64,000 nt of DNA from Undaria pinnatifida (Eukaryota > Sar > Phaeophyceae > Laminariales > Alariaceae): contig JABAKD010000004.1 in NCBI GenBank assembly GCA_012845835.1, positions 10,420,022 through 10,484,021 of the forward strand. The letters are read 5' to 3'. The first letter of the stretch is position 1; each line of letters begins with the position of its first letter. Shown piece by piece: positions 54,647 to 64,000 of this stretch. A model generated the notes under the pieces. The model made no database searches. It was not told where the DNA came from and saw nothing but the letters and a program-made list of their open reading frames with translations. The position numbers and the translations under genes are program-made.

Positions 54647-54837
54647 ACGGACGCCTGCTAAGGTGAGGGCCCCAGAGGCCCATAAAACGAAGTAACTGTT
54701 TAGGAGGAAATAATGCGTTTTTTCTTTTCAGGCGATCAAAACTACATAGCCCTGCCCCCTTCCCTACCTAACCCTTAGGGTGTCCCCTGCCCCCGACTCC
54801 AACCCTGACCAATGTTAAACTGTAGCACGAACAAAAA

Positions 54838-54900
54838 CAGCACCAATTTTGTACTTCTTGCGGTAAAAACAGCACCAATTTTGTACTTCTTGCGGTAGCT
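54838..54900. repeat. 31-bp tandem, two units
   Basis: AAAAACAGCACCAATTTTGT followed by ACTTCTTGCGGT is exactly duplicated. Confidence 0.95.
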
Positions 54901-55063
54901 TGGTTTTGTTTTGGACCGGATGTGCAATGGTTTGTTAGTGATCATTTTCCGTACGGGTAGGTGGGCCGGAGGTCGGGATAAAAAACATCGGTCGACGGCA
55001 ATCTTTTCCCTTGACGCAAAATAAACAGCCGCCAAGGACTCCCCTCGCTTAAACTATAATTAA

Positions 55064-55290
55064 GCATAGTATAAAAGTAAAGATACACTTCAGCTGTGAG
55101 ATCGAAGATTTCGTCGAAACTCGTCTTTGCAAGCTGTGGGTGCTACTCCAATCGCGCGTATTACCGTGGGTGTGTGTCCTCATCAAGGATATAGGTCGGC
55201 GACTCCCCTTAGAGCTACATAGTGTAGCTTGTACCAGGGTCCCAGCAGGGTGATGGTTATCAATCTGTGCCCGGAAACTATGAACGTTTT
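55064..55290 (+). repeat. RepA truncated copy
   Basis: CAGCTGTGAGATCGAAGATT, CGAAACTCGTCTTTGCAAGC, AATCGCGCGTATTACCGTGG and GGTCCCAGCAGGGTGATGG. It stops where the next MITE-2 starts. Confidence 0.9.
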
Positions 55291-55310
55291 TTTTTAATAC
55301 ATATATAATG

Positions 55311-55583
55311 ACGCGTGCTACGTTCGAGGTAATGAGCTATACCTTTTGTTGGCGAAAACGGCTTTTGAACGGCGGGGTTCCTAAACTCAAAATCGTCCGA
55401 TTTTTTTTTCTTTCTTTTACGTAATTTTCGTTGTACACGTATTAGTAGTCCATGAGATTTTTTATCCGGTACTTGTGGCAGTTTTTTCCCCCTTCCGATC
55501 GATTCGTTTTTTTTTCAAGCTCCTAAATTGAGTAGCCTCGGAAAAACAATAAAAAAAATGGTTGCGTTTATCGTAGCACGCGT
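55311..55583 (-). mobile_element. MITE-2 copy with the best-preserved ends
   Basis: ACGCGTGCTACG at the left and CGTAGCACGCGT at the right are exact inverses. The flanks TAATG (left) and CTAATG (right) suggest a 4-5-bp target duplication. The interior CCTAAACTCAAAATCGTCCG and GTCCATGAGATTTTTTATCC is reversed MITE-2. It has no coding frame. Confidence 0.92.
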
Positions 55584-55764
55584 CTAATGAGATGGTTGTA
55601 GCTAAGACCCCGCGTAACAGACTCATTGGAGCTCCCGTCAACCTCGGCAGGCGGCCGCCGGCGGTCGTTAATATGGCCCCAGCATCCTCGCCAGGGGCTG
55701 GGTCCCTATGCTGTTGGCGTGGTCAACATCACGAAGTCGCCTTTGTTCGTAGTTTGGTTGCGTT

Positions 55765-56190
55765 TTCGTTGCATGGCCAAATGCCCTTGCTGCTGTGATT
55801 GCGATGCAGTATGTCTGCCTCGTAGTTTGTGGTCACAGAGCTTGTCTCTCTAGATCGAAGGATCGGCGAGTGCGTTCGGCATCGCATTGCCTCATATCCT
55901 TCATGTACATCATGTTTGCTCTCTTTCCCGTTGTCTATGTCCGTCCGCATCCTATTAATAGAGCTTGGATCTCTAGGGTGATGGATCGGCACGGACACTA
56001 CGCAGGGGGGAAAAGGATATCGACGGGTGAAATTACATCGTAACGTGAAGACCACACGGAAACGACGACGCGCTATACCTGTCTCGTAGATTGTGACCCC
56101 AGAGCTTGTATCTCGTTAGGACGAGGCGTCGACAAGGACACTGGCGATGCTGGGTGCCGATGGGTAGAAATGATCAAAGTTTCACTCTTC
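55765..56190 (+). repeat. RepI copies
   Basis: GTTGCATGGCCAAATGCCCT, CGTAGTTTGTGGTCACAGAG, GGGTGAAATTACATCGTAAC followed by GTGAAGACCACACG, CGTAGATTGTGACCCCAGAG and GATGCTGGGTGCCGATGGGT give two adjacent copies. Confidence 0.65.
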
Positions 56191-56780
56191 CGAGATCCAG
56201 AGTGACAGTTGTACCTGCTATAAATCTGTGTTGGTATCATGTTTGGTATCACCAAATAAATGTCTGCTCGCGAGGGTAGTGGAAATGCGCGTCACAACAG
56301 TAGAACAGGAGTAGGAGACTGTAGGGTCGTGCTGTGTCCTCGTGTCGTGCGCCTCCGTGCATTGTATCATACCATCGCTCGGACACGAAACTATCGTTCT
56401 CAAGCAAGCCGTAGCGGCCGTTGCTGTATGATAATCGCGATTTTTTATCGTCAATTTTGTTTTCCTCGGAAGCCCCAAAGAGGCTAATACTGTTGTGAAC
56501 AACGCATACTTCCTATTAGTCTTATGTCTTATGAGACATTGAGAGGACTAGACGGGTCACAAAAATTAAAATAGGCCGCCAACCGATATATTTGGAAGTG
56601 CTGTGTTTGACACGAAACGTGTTCGTGAGGGTGGCTGTCGGCAGCGTTGTTGCTTGCGGGACGTGGTAATGTGGCATGTTGTATTTTAAGCTTGGTGCCA
56701 GGAGGGATGGAAGATGTTCGCCCCCTCCCCCCGTCTACCCTGTTTCTCTCTCCCTCTGTCCCCTGGTGTAGGTGATTGAT
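56190..56780. other. No recognised gene or repeat
   Basis: Short frames only. A GC-rich pyrimidine stretch at 56,720-56,760 precedes the microsatellite. Confidence 0.4.
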
Positions 56781-56782
56781 AG

Positions 56783-56830
<48 letters not shown>

Positions 56831-56850
56831 CGTTGTCGTTTTCGTTGTTG
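56783..56850. repeat. (GTT)n microsatellite
   Basis: About 17 GTT units followed by CGTT variants. The polyN/polyQ minus frames (96-130 codons) read through it. Confidence 0.95.
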
Positions 56851-57494
56851 TCGTTGTTGTTGCGGCGGCGGCGAGATAAAACACGCCGCCTCTTGATTTG
56901 TTTGAACTTTTTTTTTTTCATCTCTCATTTTCTGTTTCTGGGCTCGTGAGAGACGAACAGATATCAGCCGAGACACAAGAGCCGAAAAATGTAAAAGTAA
57001 CTATTTTTTGTGTTCACAATCGTACTTAACGTCACAGCGCAGCGACTACAGTATTAGTAGGCGCATGGTACTTCCAATAACTCGAGGTACCAGGACCTGA
57101 GGTGTAAAACCCATTTCCAACTCCAAAAATGATCCTAGTCAAACACCAGGTGTTTTGCCCTCATGCCGGGAGTACGGTGCTATCAAGGCCTGAAGGGTTA
57201 ATGAACAATACCACGTCCCAACGCTCCGGGGTGATGAGAAATGATGACGTGAACTACTACGCGTATACGGGTGGAGATGATCTGATGACGATATACTGGC
57301 GCATACTAATATGGTGATAACGTGATGACAGGGGTAGTAATGCGAAACCGGAACCCGGATTGAGGCTGTGCAATGGTATGAACAGTGGTATGTGCTACGC
57401 CGTAAGAGCGAAGGAGTGCGCGCGCTCGCAGCAGAGTGATGCTTGTTACCACTAATAGTTTGCTGCAGTAAACTATTCTATACGACGGTGTTAT

Positions 57495-57890
57495 TAAGAC
57501 CCCCCCTGGGATGAGTAAGACCCCCCCTGGGATGAGTAACCCCCCCCCTGGGATGAGTAACCCCTCCCCTGGGATGAATAGCACACCCCCTGGGGTTAAT
57601 AACACACCCTTGTATGAGTAACACACCCCCCTGGATGAATAACACACCCCCTGGGATGAATAACACACACCCTGATATGAATAGCATACCCCCTTGGCCC
57701 CCTTGGGTTAATAACACACCCCTTTGGGTAAATAACACACCCCCTAGGATGAATAACATACCCCTTGGGATGAAAAATACACCCCCTGGTATGAGTAGCA
57801 CACCCCCTGGGATGAATAGCGCACCCGCTGGGATTTATAACACACCCCGTGAGGTGAGTAACACACTCCCTGGGATGAATTTTTGAGCCG
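57495..57890. repeat. 21-bp minisatellite CCCCCTGGGATGAATAACACA, ~19 units
   Basis: Units of CCCCCTGGGATGAATAACAC A-type sequence run for about 395 bp with a mostly 21-bp period (18-24). All three minus frames stay open, giving 7-residue repeats such as IPGGVL, IHPRGCV and SRGVCY. Reading well in every frame is a property of the array. Confidence 0.95.
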
Positions 57891-58194
57891 ATTTCCTCCA
57901 AAGCCGGAGGGGGCACCAACCACGAAAATGACGGCTTTGGACGATCGATACCGATATCATCGACATCTTTCCGCAGACGTGTCGCTCGGCGTTTGCAACC
58001 GACCGGTCGCCGAGAAGAACAGGCGTTGAAATTCGCCTGAGGAGGCGTGTTGTGTGTTGCACACTTCTATTGATACTGCTGTCATACATGATACGTTTCT
58101 CGTGAGTTGTCGTAATGCAAGTTCACCCTCTTAGCGAGACTGCTGTTCTTGTCGATGTTTCTGGCGGTTCTGCCTTTGGTGCAGACCCGTTGTA

Positions 58195-58290
58195 CGTTGC
58201 GCGTATTACTGGGTGTGTGTCCTCATCAAGGATACAGCTCGGCGATCCCCTTTAGAACTAGCTTGTACCAGGGTCAACAGGGTGACGTGA
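58195..58290 (+). repeat. RepA internal fragment
   Basis: GTTGCGCGTATTACTGGGTG, TCATCAAGGATACAGCTCGG and TACCAGGGTCAACAGGGTGA. Confidence 0.75.
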
Positions 58291-58571
58291 TGTGTATACA
58301 CTATAGTGCTGTGTACACAGCAATACCATTCGTATCATTTGACTACATACACAGCAGGTTACAGACGAGTACAACACCCTAACCGCCTAACCGTACGCCA
58401 ATCCTCCTTCTTAGTTCCGAGTGTACTTTAATTTTTTGAATTTGGTTGGTGTAATACTGCAAGGACTCGGAGTATTTCTTGGTACTGCGAGAGCTCAAGA
58501 GCATTGCTGTCAGCATGCTGATAACTGAAATACTGCGAGTACCGGCTGTATGAGGAGCACTGCCGGTAGTA

Positions 58572-58600
58572 TACTGCTCGTACCGGGAGTACGAGCAGTA
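58572..58600. other. 12-bp-arm hairpin
   Basis: TACTGCTCGTAC and GTACGAGCAGTA are perfect inverses separated by five bases. No T-run or other terminator-like context follows, and no function is assigned. Confidence 0.8.
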
Positions 58601-58727
58601 CAGGACTGCAAGCACGGGCAGTGACCACATGATACCAGGCACGGTAACATTTTTACCATTCTGCCCGGAAATGCCAGTCACGTTGTATCAATGTGAGGTG
58701 GTGCTTACATTTTCGATCAGAGCGGTA

Positions 58728-58830
58728 TAGGATATTAGAAAAAATGAAAATACACTCCAGCTGTGAGATCGAAGATTTTGTTGAAACTCATCTTTGCAAG
58801 CTGTGTGTGATACTCCGATCATATCTCCTG
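58728..58830 (+). repeat. RepA left-end fragment
   Basis: ACTCCAGCTGTGAGATCGAA and CTTTGCAAGCTGTGTGTGAT, ending at CTCCGATCATATC. Confidence 0.9.
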
Positions 58831-59021
58831 CGTATCTCGCCAGGACGGGCGACCGACCCGGCAGCTGCCGGTAGCGTAGAGCGCAGTGTTGGGGTGGTTT
58901 CGTCGGATATTTTTTCATGCTTCATAATGTTATACGCGATTCTTGTCACCTGCATGCTAGATTTTGGAAGCATTTTGGCTCAAGAGTCTCTCGGGCCAAT
59001 GTGCCTTAGGAGTCGCCAGTC

Positions 59022-59165
59022 GCTATATTGTAAAAAAAAAATTACACTCCAGCTGCGAGATAGAAGTTTTCTTCGAAACTCATCTTCGCAAGCTGTGTGG
59101 GGTACTCCGATCGCGCGTGGTAGTGGGTGTGTGTCCTCATTAAATATAGGTCGGTCGCTACATGT
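59022..59165 (+). repeat. RepA left-end fragment
   Basis: TTACACTCCAGCTGCGAGAT, CATCTTCGCAAGCTGTGTGG and GTACTCCGATCGCGCGTGG, then AAATATAGGTCGGTCG. Confidence 0.9.
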
Positions 59166-60610
59166 ATTGGCTGTTTTTTTCTTTTATATCCTGGGGTCTA
59201 TTCTTTTTCAAGTCATGTGTATGGAAGTGACTGGTCTGGAGTATAACTGCCAGTCTAATGTGACCAAATGATACGACAACTGGCTACGGAGTATTATGAC
59301 ATTACGACGAAGTGTTTGGAGTGTGTGGCGTTGAGCAGTATTATACTTTTTTGAAGAATTTTTGCTTGTAAGTACCGAAAAATAGTTCTTCCTTGTGAAA
59401 TACGGTGTGAAATAGACATATTTTCGTACCACGCAGATATCGGGTATAATGTACCGCGTACCTGCCTGAGCTAAGTTCCTGTTTGGTCAACACGGAGAAG
59501 GACACGGGCGGGGAGCTACTATATACCTGGTGGGAGTAATTCAGCGCAGACGAGAGCGTTGTAAATTGTGGTAGTGACTCCCCGACGTCTCCAATATCTG
59601 AAAACTTCTTGTGTGTACGTGGCAGCTGGTACGTTCACGTGTGTAGTATTTTCTGCTGGACTTCGTGGAAAGTCGTATGTACCGGTTCCGTTTTTTTCCG
59701 CCGCGACGCAAAGATCGTCATCACGGCGACGGCTTGTACCGCTGTACAGCTGTACGCCATATTATTTATAGCCACCCGTATAATAACCTTGGTAAACCTG
59801 GTACCGGTACATTCTTTGTTAAATGGCCGTATTAGTATTGATGTTTTCGTAGATGGCCTTTCCGAGGAACCGGTAGGGCAGGGGAGGGGGACACCGTTTC
59901 CCCAGAGTCGAGGTCGTTTTGTGTGTGCCTCGCTTTTTGCGTACATAAAGCACGCCTTACCCGGTTTGGGACGGGACCCAGGAATCACCACGCAAAGCAA
60001 CGGCAAGTGCGGTCTTATCTGCCTTTTACGAAGAGCGTGCGACAGCGATAGTTCGGGTATCGTCATCCAGGCGGCGTGGGTGTCGTACGCGTTCTTCCCT
60101 TGGTTGCGCCTCGAACGTACCTGGGCGCCTCGAACGTACCTGATACCCTGTATCCCAGAAGCCCAGACTGCTTCGGTGTTTGGCTAATTATATATGTATG
60201 CATTCGGCATTTTTTCCCGACATTTTTGGACCTAAGTTTTCCCAAGAGGTTCGATTATTTTCAGCGGGTACTAAAATGACATTACTTGTGAAGCTGGTCA
60301 AGTCCAGTGTTGGAGATTGTGAAGCTGCCTAAGTCCAGTGTTGGAGATTGTCTCTGACAGCGGTGGAGATCGACTCTTTGAAAAGATCGGCGAGAAATAG
60401 CCGAGGTCCATAGCATGTGCGCTCTTTCGAGAAAAAAAAACGCATTTCGTATACGATATGATCTCGATCTTGCCTAACCCTCCCCCCCCCCTCCTCATGC
60501 GTTCTTTGCCAACGTCTTCGTGTTTTTATCGTGCTCGACGTTGCTTTTGCTGGCGTGGTTCGTTTTTCTGAACTTTTTTTTTTTTCTCATGTGGAATTTC
60601 CAAAAATTAC
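59165..60610. other. No recognised gene or repeat upstream of the 60.6-kb gene
   Basis: A 192-codon frame (59,609-60,187) and its 143-codon minus shadow have no domain. A 13-T run at 60,573-60,585 lies just upstream of the gene and could be a polypyrimidine tract or promoter-proximal run. Confidence 0.35.
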
Positions 60611-60613
60611 AAC

Positions 60614-62563
60614 ATGGAAAAATACACAATGATATTAAAAAAACAACAGCGCCGATTCGCCGGCGGCAACCGAGCGCCGATGCGGCTTCGGCCTGGATTC
60701 TTCAAGGCGAATTCGTTCCGCTCTCGCGAAAACTCGGAGGCTAGCGTTGTCGGCCTTGGAGACGATGACGGCTCCCGCAAGCAACCGCGCGGGATCGGCA
60801 GTGGCTCCCTCGCGGCCATTGACCCCGGCGGGGGTAGGATCGGGGACCCCCCAGCCCCTCCCTCGTCCAATGGCACAGCAATGACCACCGCCGACTTCCG
60901 CACTCCTACCTCCTCGGGCTCGAGCCAGACTGCGACTGCCTCGGTGTCGTCGCACGGGAATATCTCCCCTGCTGCTGATCCTGGCTGTAGGCCGCCCCTG
61001 TGCGGGCCTAGCGGTACCCCTGCTGGCTTTTACAACCGCGAGCGGGATAGCAGGCCTCAAGCGCCTCGGTGGGGGTGGAAAAGAGGCGGTAGCAGTGGGG
61101 GGGAAAGCGGGGCCCGTATAGCCCCCCCCCCCCCAGCCGAGATTGTCTATGTGGCCACGGGAGAGGAGGCGTGGAGGGGCCAGGGGGGAGGGGATGGGAT
61201 TAGGGAGCCCCTTGAAAGTGGTGGAGGCGGTGGTAGTGGCATTGGGCAGCTGTTGCTGACCGAGACACAGCTGGGACAAGTGGAGAGCGGGCGCGAATGT
61301 AGCAGCGTGGATCTAGCATGTAGAAGGCCTCTGAGCTGTGATGGCGGTGGTGGCGGGTTTGGTGGAGGCGGAGGCGGGGGCAGGAGACCGGTGTACAGCA
61401 ATCGGAGCTCGTACGCACCCAGCAGTTGTAGCAGCCAGCGTCACCACGTGCCGCCATCGGTGTCTTCCGTGTCCTCACTTCAGCCGAACGCACACAAGGG
61501 GTGGCACGAAGCAGAGGATGACGACGAAGAGGAGGAGGAAGATGAAGAGGAGGAGGAAGATGACGAAGACGAGGACGAGGAAGACGAGGAGGGGGAGGTC
61601 GAGGACGCAGAAGCGGAAAGGAGGAATCAAGAGGAGAAGAGGAAGAAGGAGAAGAGAGGGGCAATATGGGGCGCTTTAGAATCGACGAGCTTGACGTCGA
61701 TACCAGCGCCCAAAAAAGCAGCGGTTCCAGTGAAAAAGGGGGCGGAGGAGGTGGTAAGCGCGAGATTATCGTCAGGTAGCACGGGCATCGCCAGCGCTGC
61801 CTCCACGCGGGGGCGCTCCGCTCGCGCGGCAACGACGGGGGCCATGTTGACAACAGCAACGTCGTCGTCTGTGACAGAACCGAAAAAGACCGTGCCTAGA
61901 TCGAAAGCGCCAGACCGAGTAGGAAGCGGGTCGGTTCTACTAGGCGCAACTCGGCCTCAATCTAAGTCGGCGGCGGCGGCGGAGGAGGAAGAGGAGGCGA
62001 AAAAAGGGGGGGGAGAGGGAAACTGGTGGACCCCCCCCCCGTCCGCTGAAGGTGTCTGGATTGGCACCACCCTCTTCGCGCAGGCCATGTCCGCATTTTC
62101 CGCGGCAACTTCGTCAGCTGAGCCTCCCCGAGCGGAAACAAGTCCGACCACCCCCAGCAACAAGGGGGTTTCCAAGAGTCTAAGCAGCGGAGGCGGGTGT
62201 GGAGCGGAAGGCGGAGGCGGGGGTGGAGCGGAGGGCGGAGGCGGTGGCGGAGTGGCCCGGGCCGACGATGAAAATAGCGACGGAAGTGGAGGCAGAAAAA
62301 ATGGGGCCCGTTTAGGGGTGTCGACCCCGGCGGGGGGGTATGTGGTGGCGCCGTCGGCGGCGCCGCCAGCGATTGTGGGGAGGGAGGGGAGGGGGGGAGG
62401 GGGGGGGGACTCCCGAGGGGGGGGGGAGGGGGGGGCGGGGGGGAGACGAGAAACGCGAGGGCAGTGCATGCTGCTTGATTCCCCGTTCTTCTGCAAGGAG
62501 AATGGGATGGAGGAGATGAAGGTGGTGTTGGAAAACAAGGACATGCGTGCGGGGTTCAAGCAG
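60614..62563 (+). CDS. Low-complexity protein, first or internal exon (650 codons before a GC splice donor)
   Basis: This is the only strong gene candidate in the window. The frame is open from an ATG at 60,614 (context ACAACATGG) for 667 codons to a TGA at 62,615-62,617. GC is far above the surroundings. The protein starts with a basic stretch (about 1-45) and is then Ser/Gly/Pro-rich. A Gly run lies near 245-258, an acidic Asp/Glu block near 299-340 followed by Arg/Lys, and more Gly-rich tracts near 526-550 and 590-612. The last segment (about 616-650) is not low-complexity and ends LENKDMRAGFKQ. After codon 650 comes AG|GCAAGT, a perfect GC-type donor in phase 0, so the stop at 62,617 is probably intronic. 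The end resembles the start of an RGS domain (L..VL.....R..F), which is only a hypothesis. No signal peptide or membrane segment is seen. An acceptor AACAACAG near 60,649 could mean an earlier exon. Confidence 0.7.
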
Positions 62564-62573
62564 GCAAGTGATC
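62564..62573 (+). other. Probable GC-AG intron 5' splice site
   Basis: The exon end CAG is followed by GCAAGTGATC, matching the strict consensus of GC donors (AG|GCAAGT). A GT donor four bases downstream (GCAA|GTGATC) is a weaker alternative. No convincing acceptor with a continuing domain was found before the end of the window. Confidence 0.55.
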
Positions 62574-62617
62574 ATTATTATTTTTCTCACGAGTTTTCGT
62601 GGTGCCACGTGTTGTGA

Positions 62618-63325
62618 TATTTTTTTAATATTTTATTTTCGTGTTTGCCTATGATATGTACCAGATGTAGTGTATGTAAGTCTAAATGCATACATACTTC
62701 GGACGAATACTCGTACAAAGTCTAAACGCTCCACGCCTCACAAACCCTTAAGCGACCCCTTTCCCACCCCTTTCGAGATTGCTGAAGCCGGATTAGGCGG
62801 CCACCTCCGCCCACCACCACCAAGCCACACAAGTCGCCAAGTTTACGGCAGTTACAAATGTCCTGCTGCGCGCGCTCCTAGTTCCGTATGGTACTAGTAC
62901 GAGACCGTATTGACGAATTTTAGACAATGTTACCGCAGGAAAATTCTTAGGTACCGAGTCGTGGTTGTACGTTACTATAGATGGGCCTTTCTAGGCATGG
63001 TGGTGGGTGCTGGTCGGGGGCGGCGGTAACGCTAACCCTAAGCCTAACCCTAACGCTGACCCGAAGGTTATGGGGTGATCCGTGCTTGGATGCTGTCGCT
63101 TGTGAAATGCGGCTGTCGTGGATGCGGCGCTTTTGCCGTCGTTGATGCTGTGCTTCAGCCATCGTTGGTATGCTTTTGCGTTGGAAAAATCGCACCATCC
63201 ATGGATATTTCTCTCCTAAAACCCATTATTGTGTACAGTACTGTCTGCTACTACTGCTGTAGTATAGTGCTGTTGGACCTGGCCAGGGCTACTTGCTACC
63301 GACCATAACGAGTGCCATGAATACA
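62618..63325. other. Intron or intergenic; telomere-like units at 63,028-63,057
   Basis: CTAACCCTAAGCCTAACCCT followed by AACGCTGAC holds two CCCTAA units and degraded neighbours. If the gene continues, its intron spans this stretch. No exon with a clear continuation was found. Confidence 0.5.
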
Positions 63326-63720
63326 GGGGCTCTGCATGCCTGTAGAGGAGCGCTGGCTATTGGTAAAGAAAGCTAGCCGTATCGTTTACTTGCCGCTACC
63401 AGGTATATACGGAGCACCAGGTAACATGCGTAGGCAGATTACGCGTGCCGTTCGAGAAGGCTTTTCCAATGGTAACGTCGTTTATTTGCCACTACCAGGT
63501 GCAGTAGACACCAGGTTGTCAGGTGTGGGGCGGCTCCGCTCCCCGTCAGGCAGGGGTTTTCTAGTGGAATGAAAAGGCTGCCGTTTATTTGCTGGTACAA
63601 GGTAAATTCCAGGAATCACCCCTGAGGCAGGCTCTGCGTGCCGTTAGAGAAGGACTTTCTAATTGCACAAGGCTACTCGTAGCAGGTAGCGTTTATTTGC
63701 GGCGTGGATTTGTCAGTGGC
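63325..63720 (+). repeat. RepJ: short tandem family carrying TACCAGGT
   Basis: Three diverged units share TGCGTGCCGTTAGAGAAGGC, a TTTCCAATGGTAA stretch and CGTTTATTTGCCGCTACCAG followed by GT. They lie near 63,335-63,405, 63,430-63,505 and 63,615-63,700. Confidence 0.7.
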
Positions 63721-63967
63721 GTGCCCTCGGGGGGCTGAGTGGCAGGGGCGGGCACGGGTGCAGGTGTCCGCGATGGTCCCACGCTCGCCTCGGCAGTTGA
63801 CCGCAAAGTTGATGTTGCTCGATTTTGCTACCAGACACCAGGTACTTGAGACGTTTATGCCCGATTCTTGCTCATCGTATCATACCGCCGTCCGTAGGAC
63901 GCCTAGGAGGTTTGGGTTGGCCGTCTAGCTTCGTCAGGTCGATTTTTTTCTTGTTCCAAGTATTGTA

Positions 63968-64000
63968 ACCCCGTTAGAGCCCCAAAATATTTCCCTGTAC
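63968..64000 (+). repeat. RepF copy cut by the window end
   Basis: CCCCGTTAGAGCCCCAAAAT followed by ATTTCCCTGTAC matches the first third of RepF. Confidence 0.6.

Noticed and set aside
58693-59271. 192-codon plus frame
   Set aside because: It spans two RepA fragments and unique sequence between them, so repeat DNA makes up much of it.
61147-62608. Several 84-219-codon minus frames opposite the 60.6-kb gene
   Set aside because: They read the complement of Gly/Glu/Ser-rich coding sequence as Pro/Leu-rich peptide. The single uninterrupted plus frame with a splice donor is the better explanation.
63028-63057. Terminal telomere array near the window end
   Set aside because: Only two clean CCCTAA units with degraded neighbours, and ordinary sequence continues beyond.

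Overview
The window looks like eukaryotic nuclear DNA from a repeat-rich protist genome. There are no operon-like gene blocks and no rRNA, phage, CRISPR or bacterial-type genes. Instead it holds tRNA-like short retroposons, miniature inverted-repeat elements, many dispersed repeat families, long micro- and minisatellites and TTAGGG-like tracts. The one convincing coding exon is GC-rich, codes for Gly/Glu/Ser/Ala-rich low-complexity protein and ends at a perfect GC-type splice donor. This would suit a large-genome heterokont alga such as a brown alga, but that is inference and no diagnostic gene confirms it.

Layout. 1-3,800: dispersed repeats, a 33-bp tandem array and a 784-bp element with ~50-bp terminal inverted repeats (TIRs). 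3,790-4,645: a giant pentanucleotide array that switches from CCCGA to CCGAA. 5.1-9.4 kb: a short TIR element, a ~265-bp degenerate satellite containing a 43-bp palindrome, and a CATACTCTAT minisatellite. 9.5-15.8 kb: the MITE-2 family (TIR ACGCGTGCTACGATAGAGG), one copy swollen by an 85-bp tandem array and one copy split by a SINE. 16.4-24.4 kb: a (CAA)n array, two kinds of tRNA-like retroposon, and repeat families RepA, RepM, RepN, RepP and RepR. 24.5-30.2 kb: C-rich arrays and two oppositely oriented ~97-bp satellites. 30.4-35.4 kb: MITE-4, MITE-2 and SINE copies and an inverted RepH pair. 35.4-42.1 kb: RepF, RepA, MITE-4, a (GTT)n/(ATT)n array, RepH with perfect TTAGGG units, and a SINE. 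42.1-47.1 kb: the longest stretch with no recognised repeat and no convincing gene. 47.1-60.6 kb: further repeat families (RepQ, RepI, RepA) and tandem arrays. 60.6-62.6 kb: the only strong gene, apparently a first exon. 63-64 kb: telomere-like units and a short tandem family.

How the parts relate. Almost everything outside the 60.6-62.6 kb gene is explained by a few repeat families inserting into one another and then expanding locally. Satellites sit inside MITE-2 and RepK, microsatellites sit at the ends of RepR and RepP, telomere-like units sit inside RepH, and a SINE sits inside a MITE. A separate 9-mer, TACCAGGTA, occurs 17 times and is not tied to any one family. No previously described functional system (defence, biosynthesis, transport) is visible. 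Nearly all open frames in the window are repeat-driven or no longer than chance would give.
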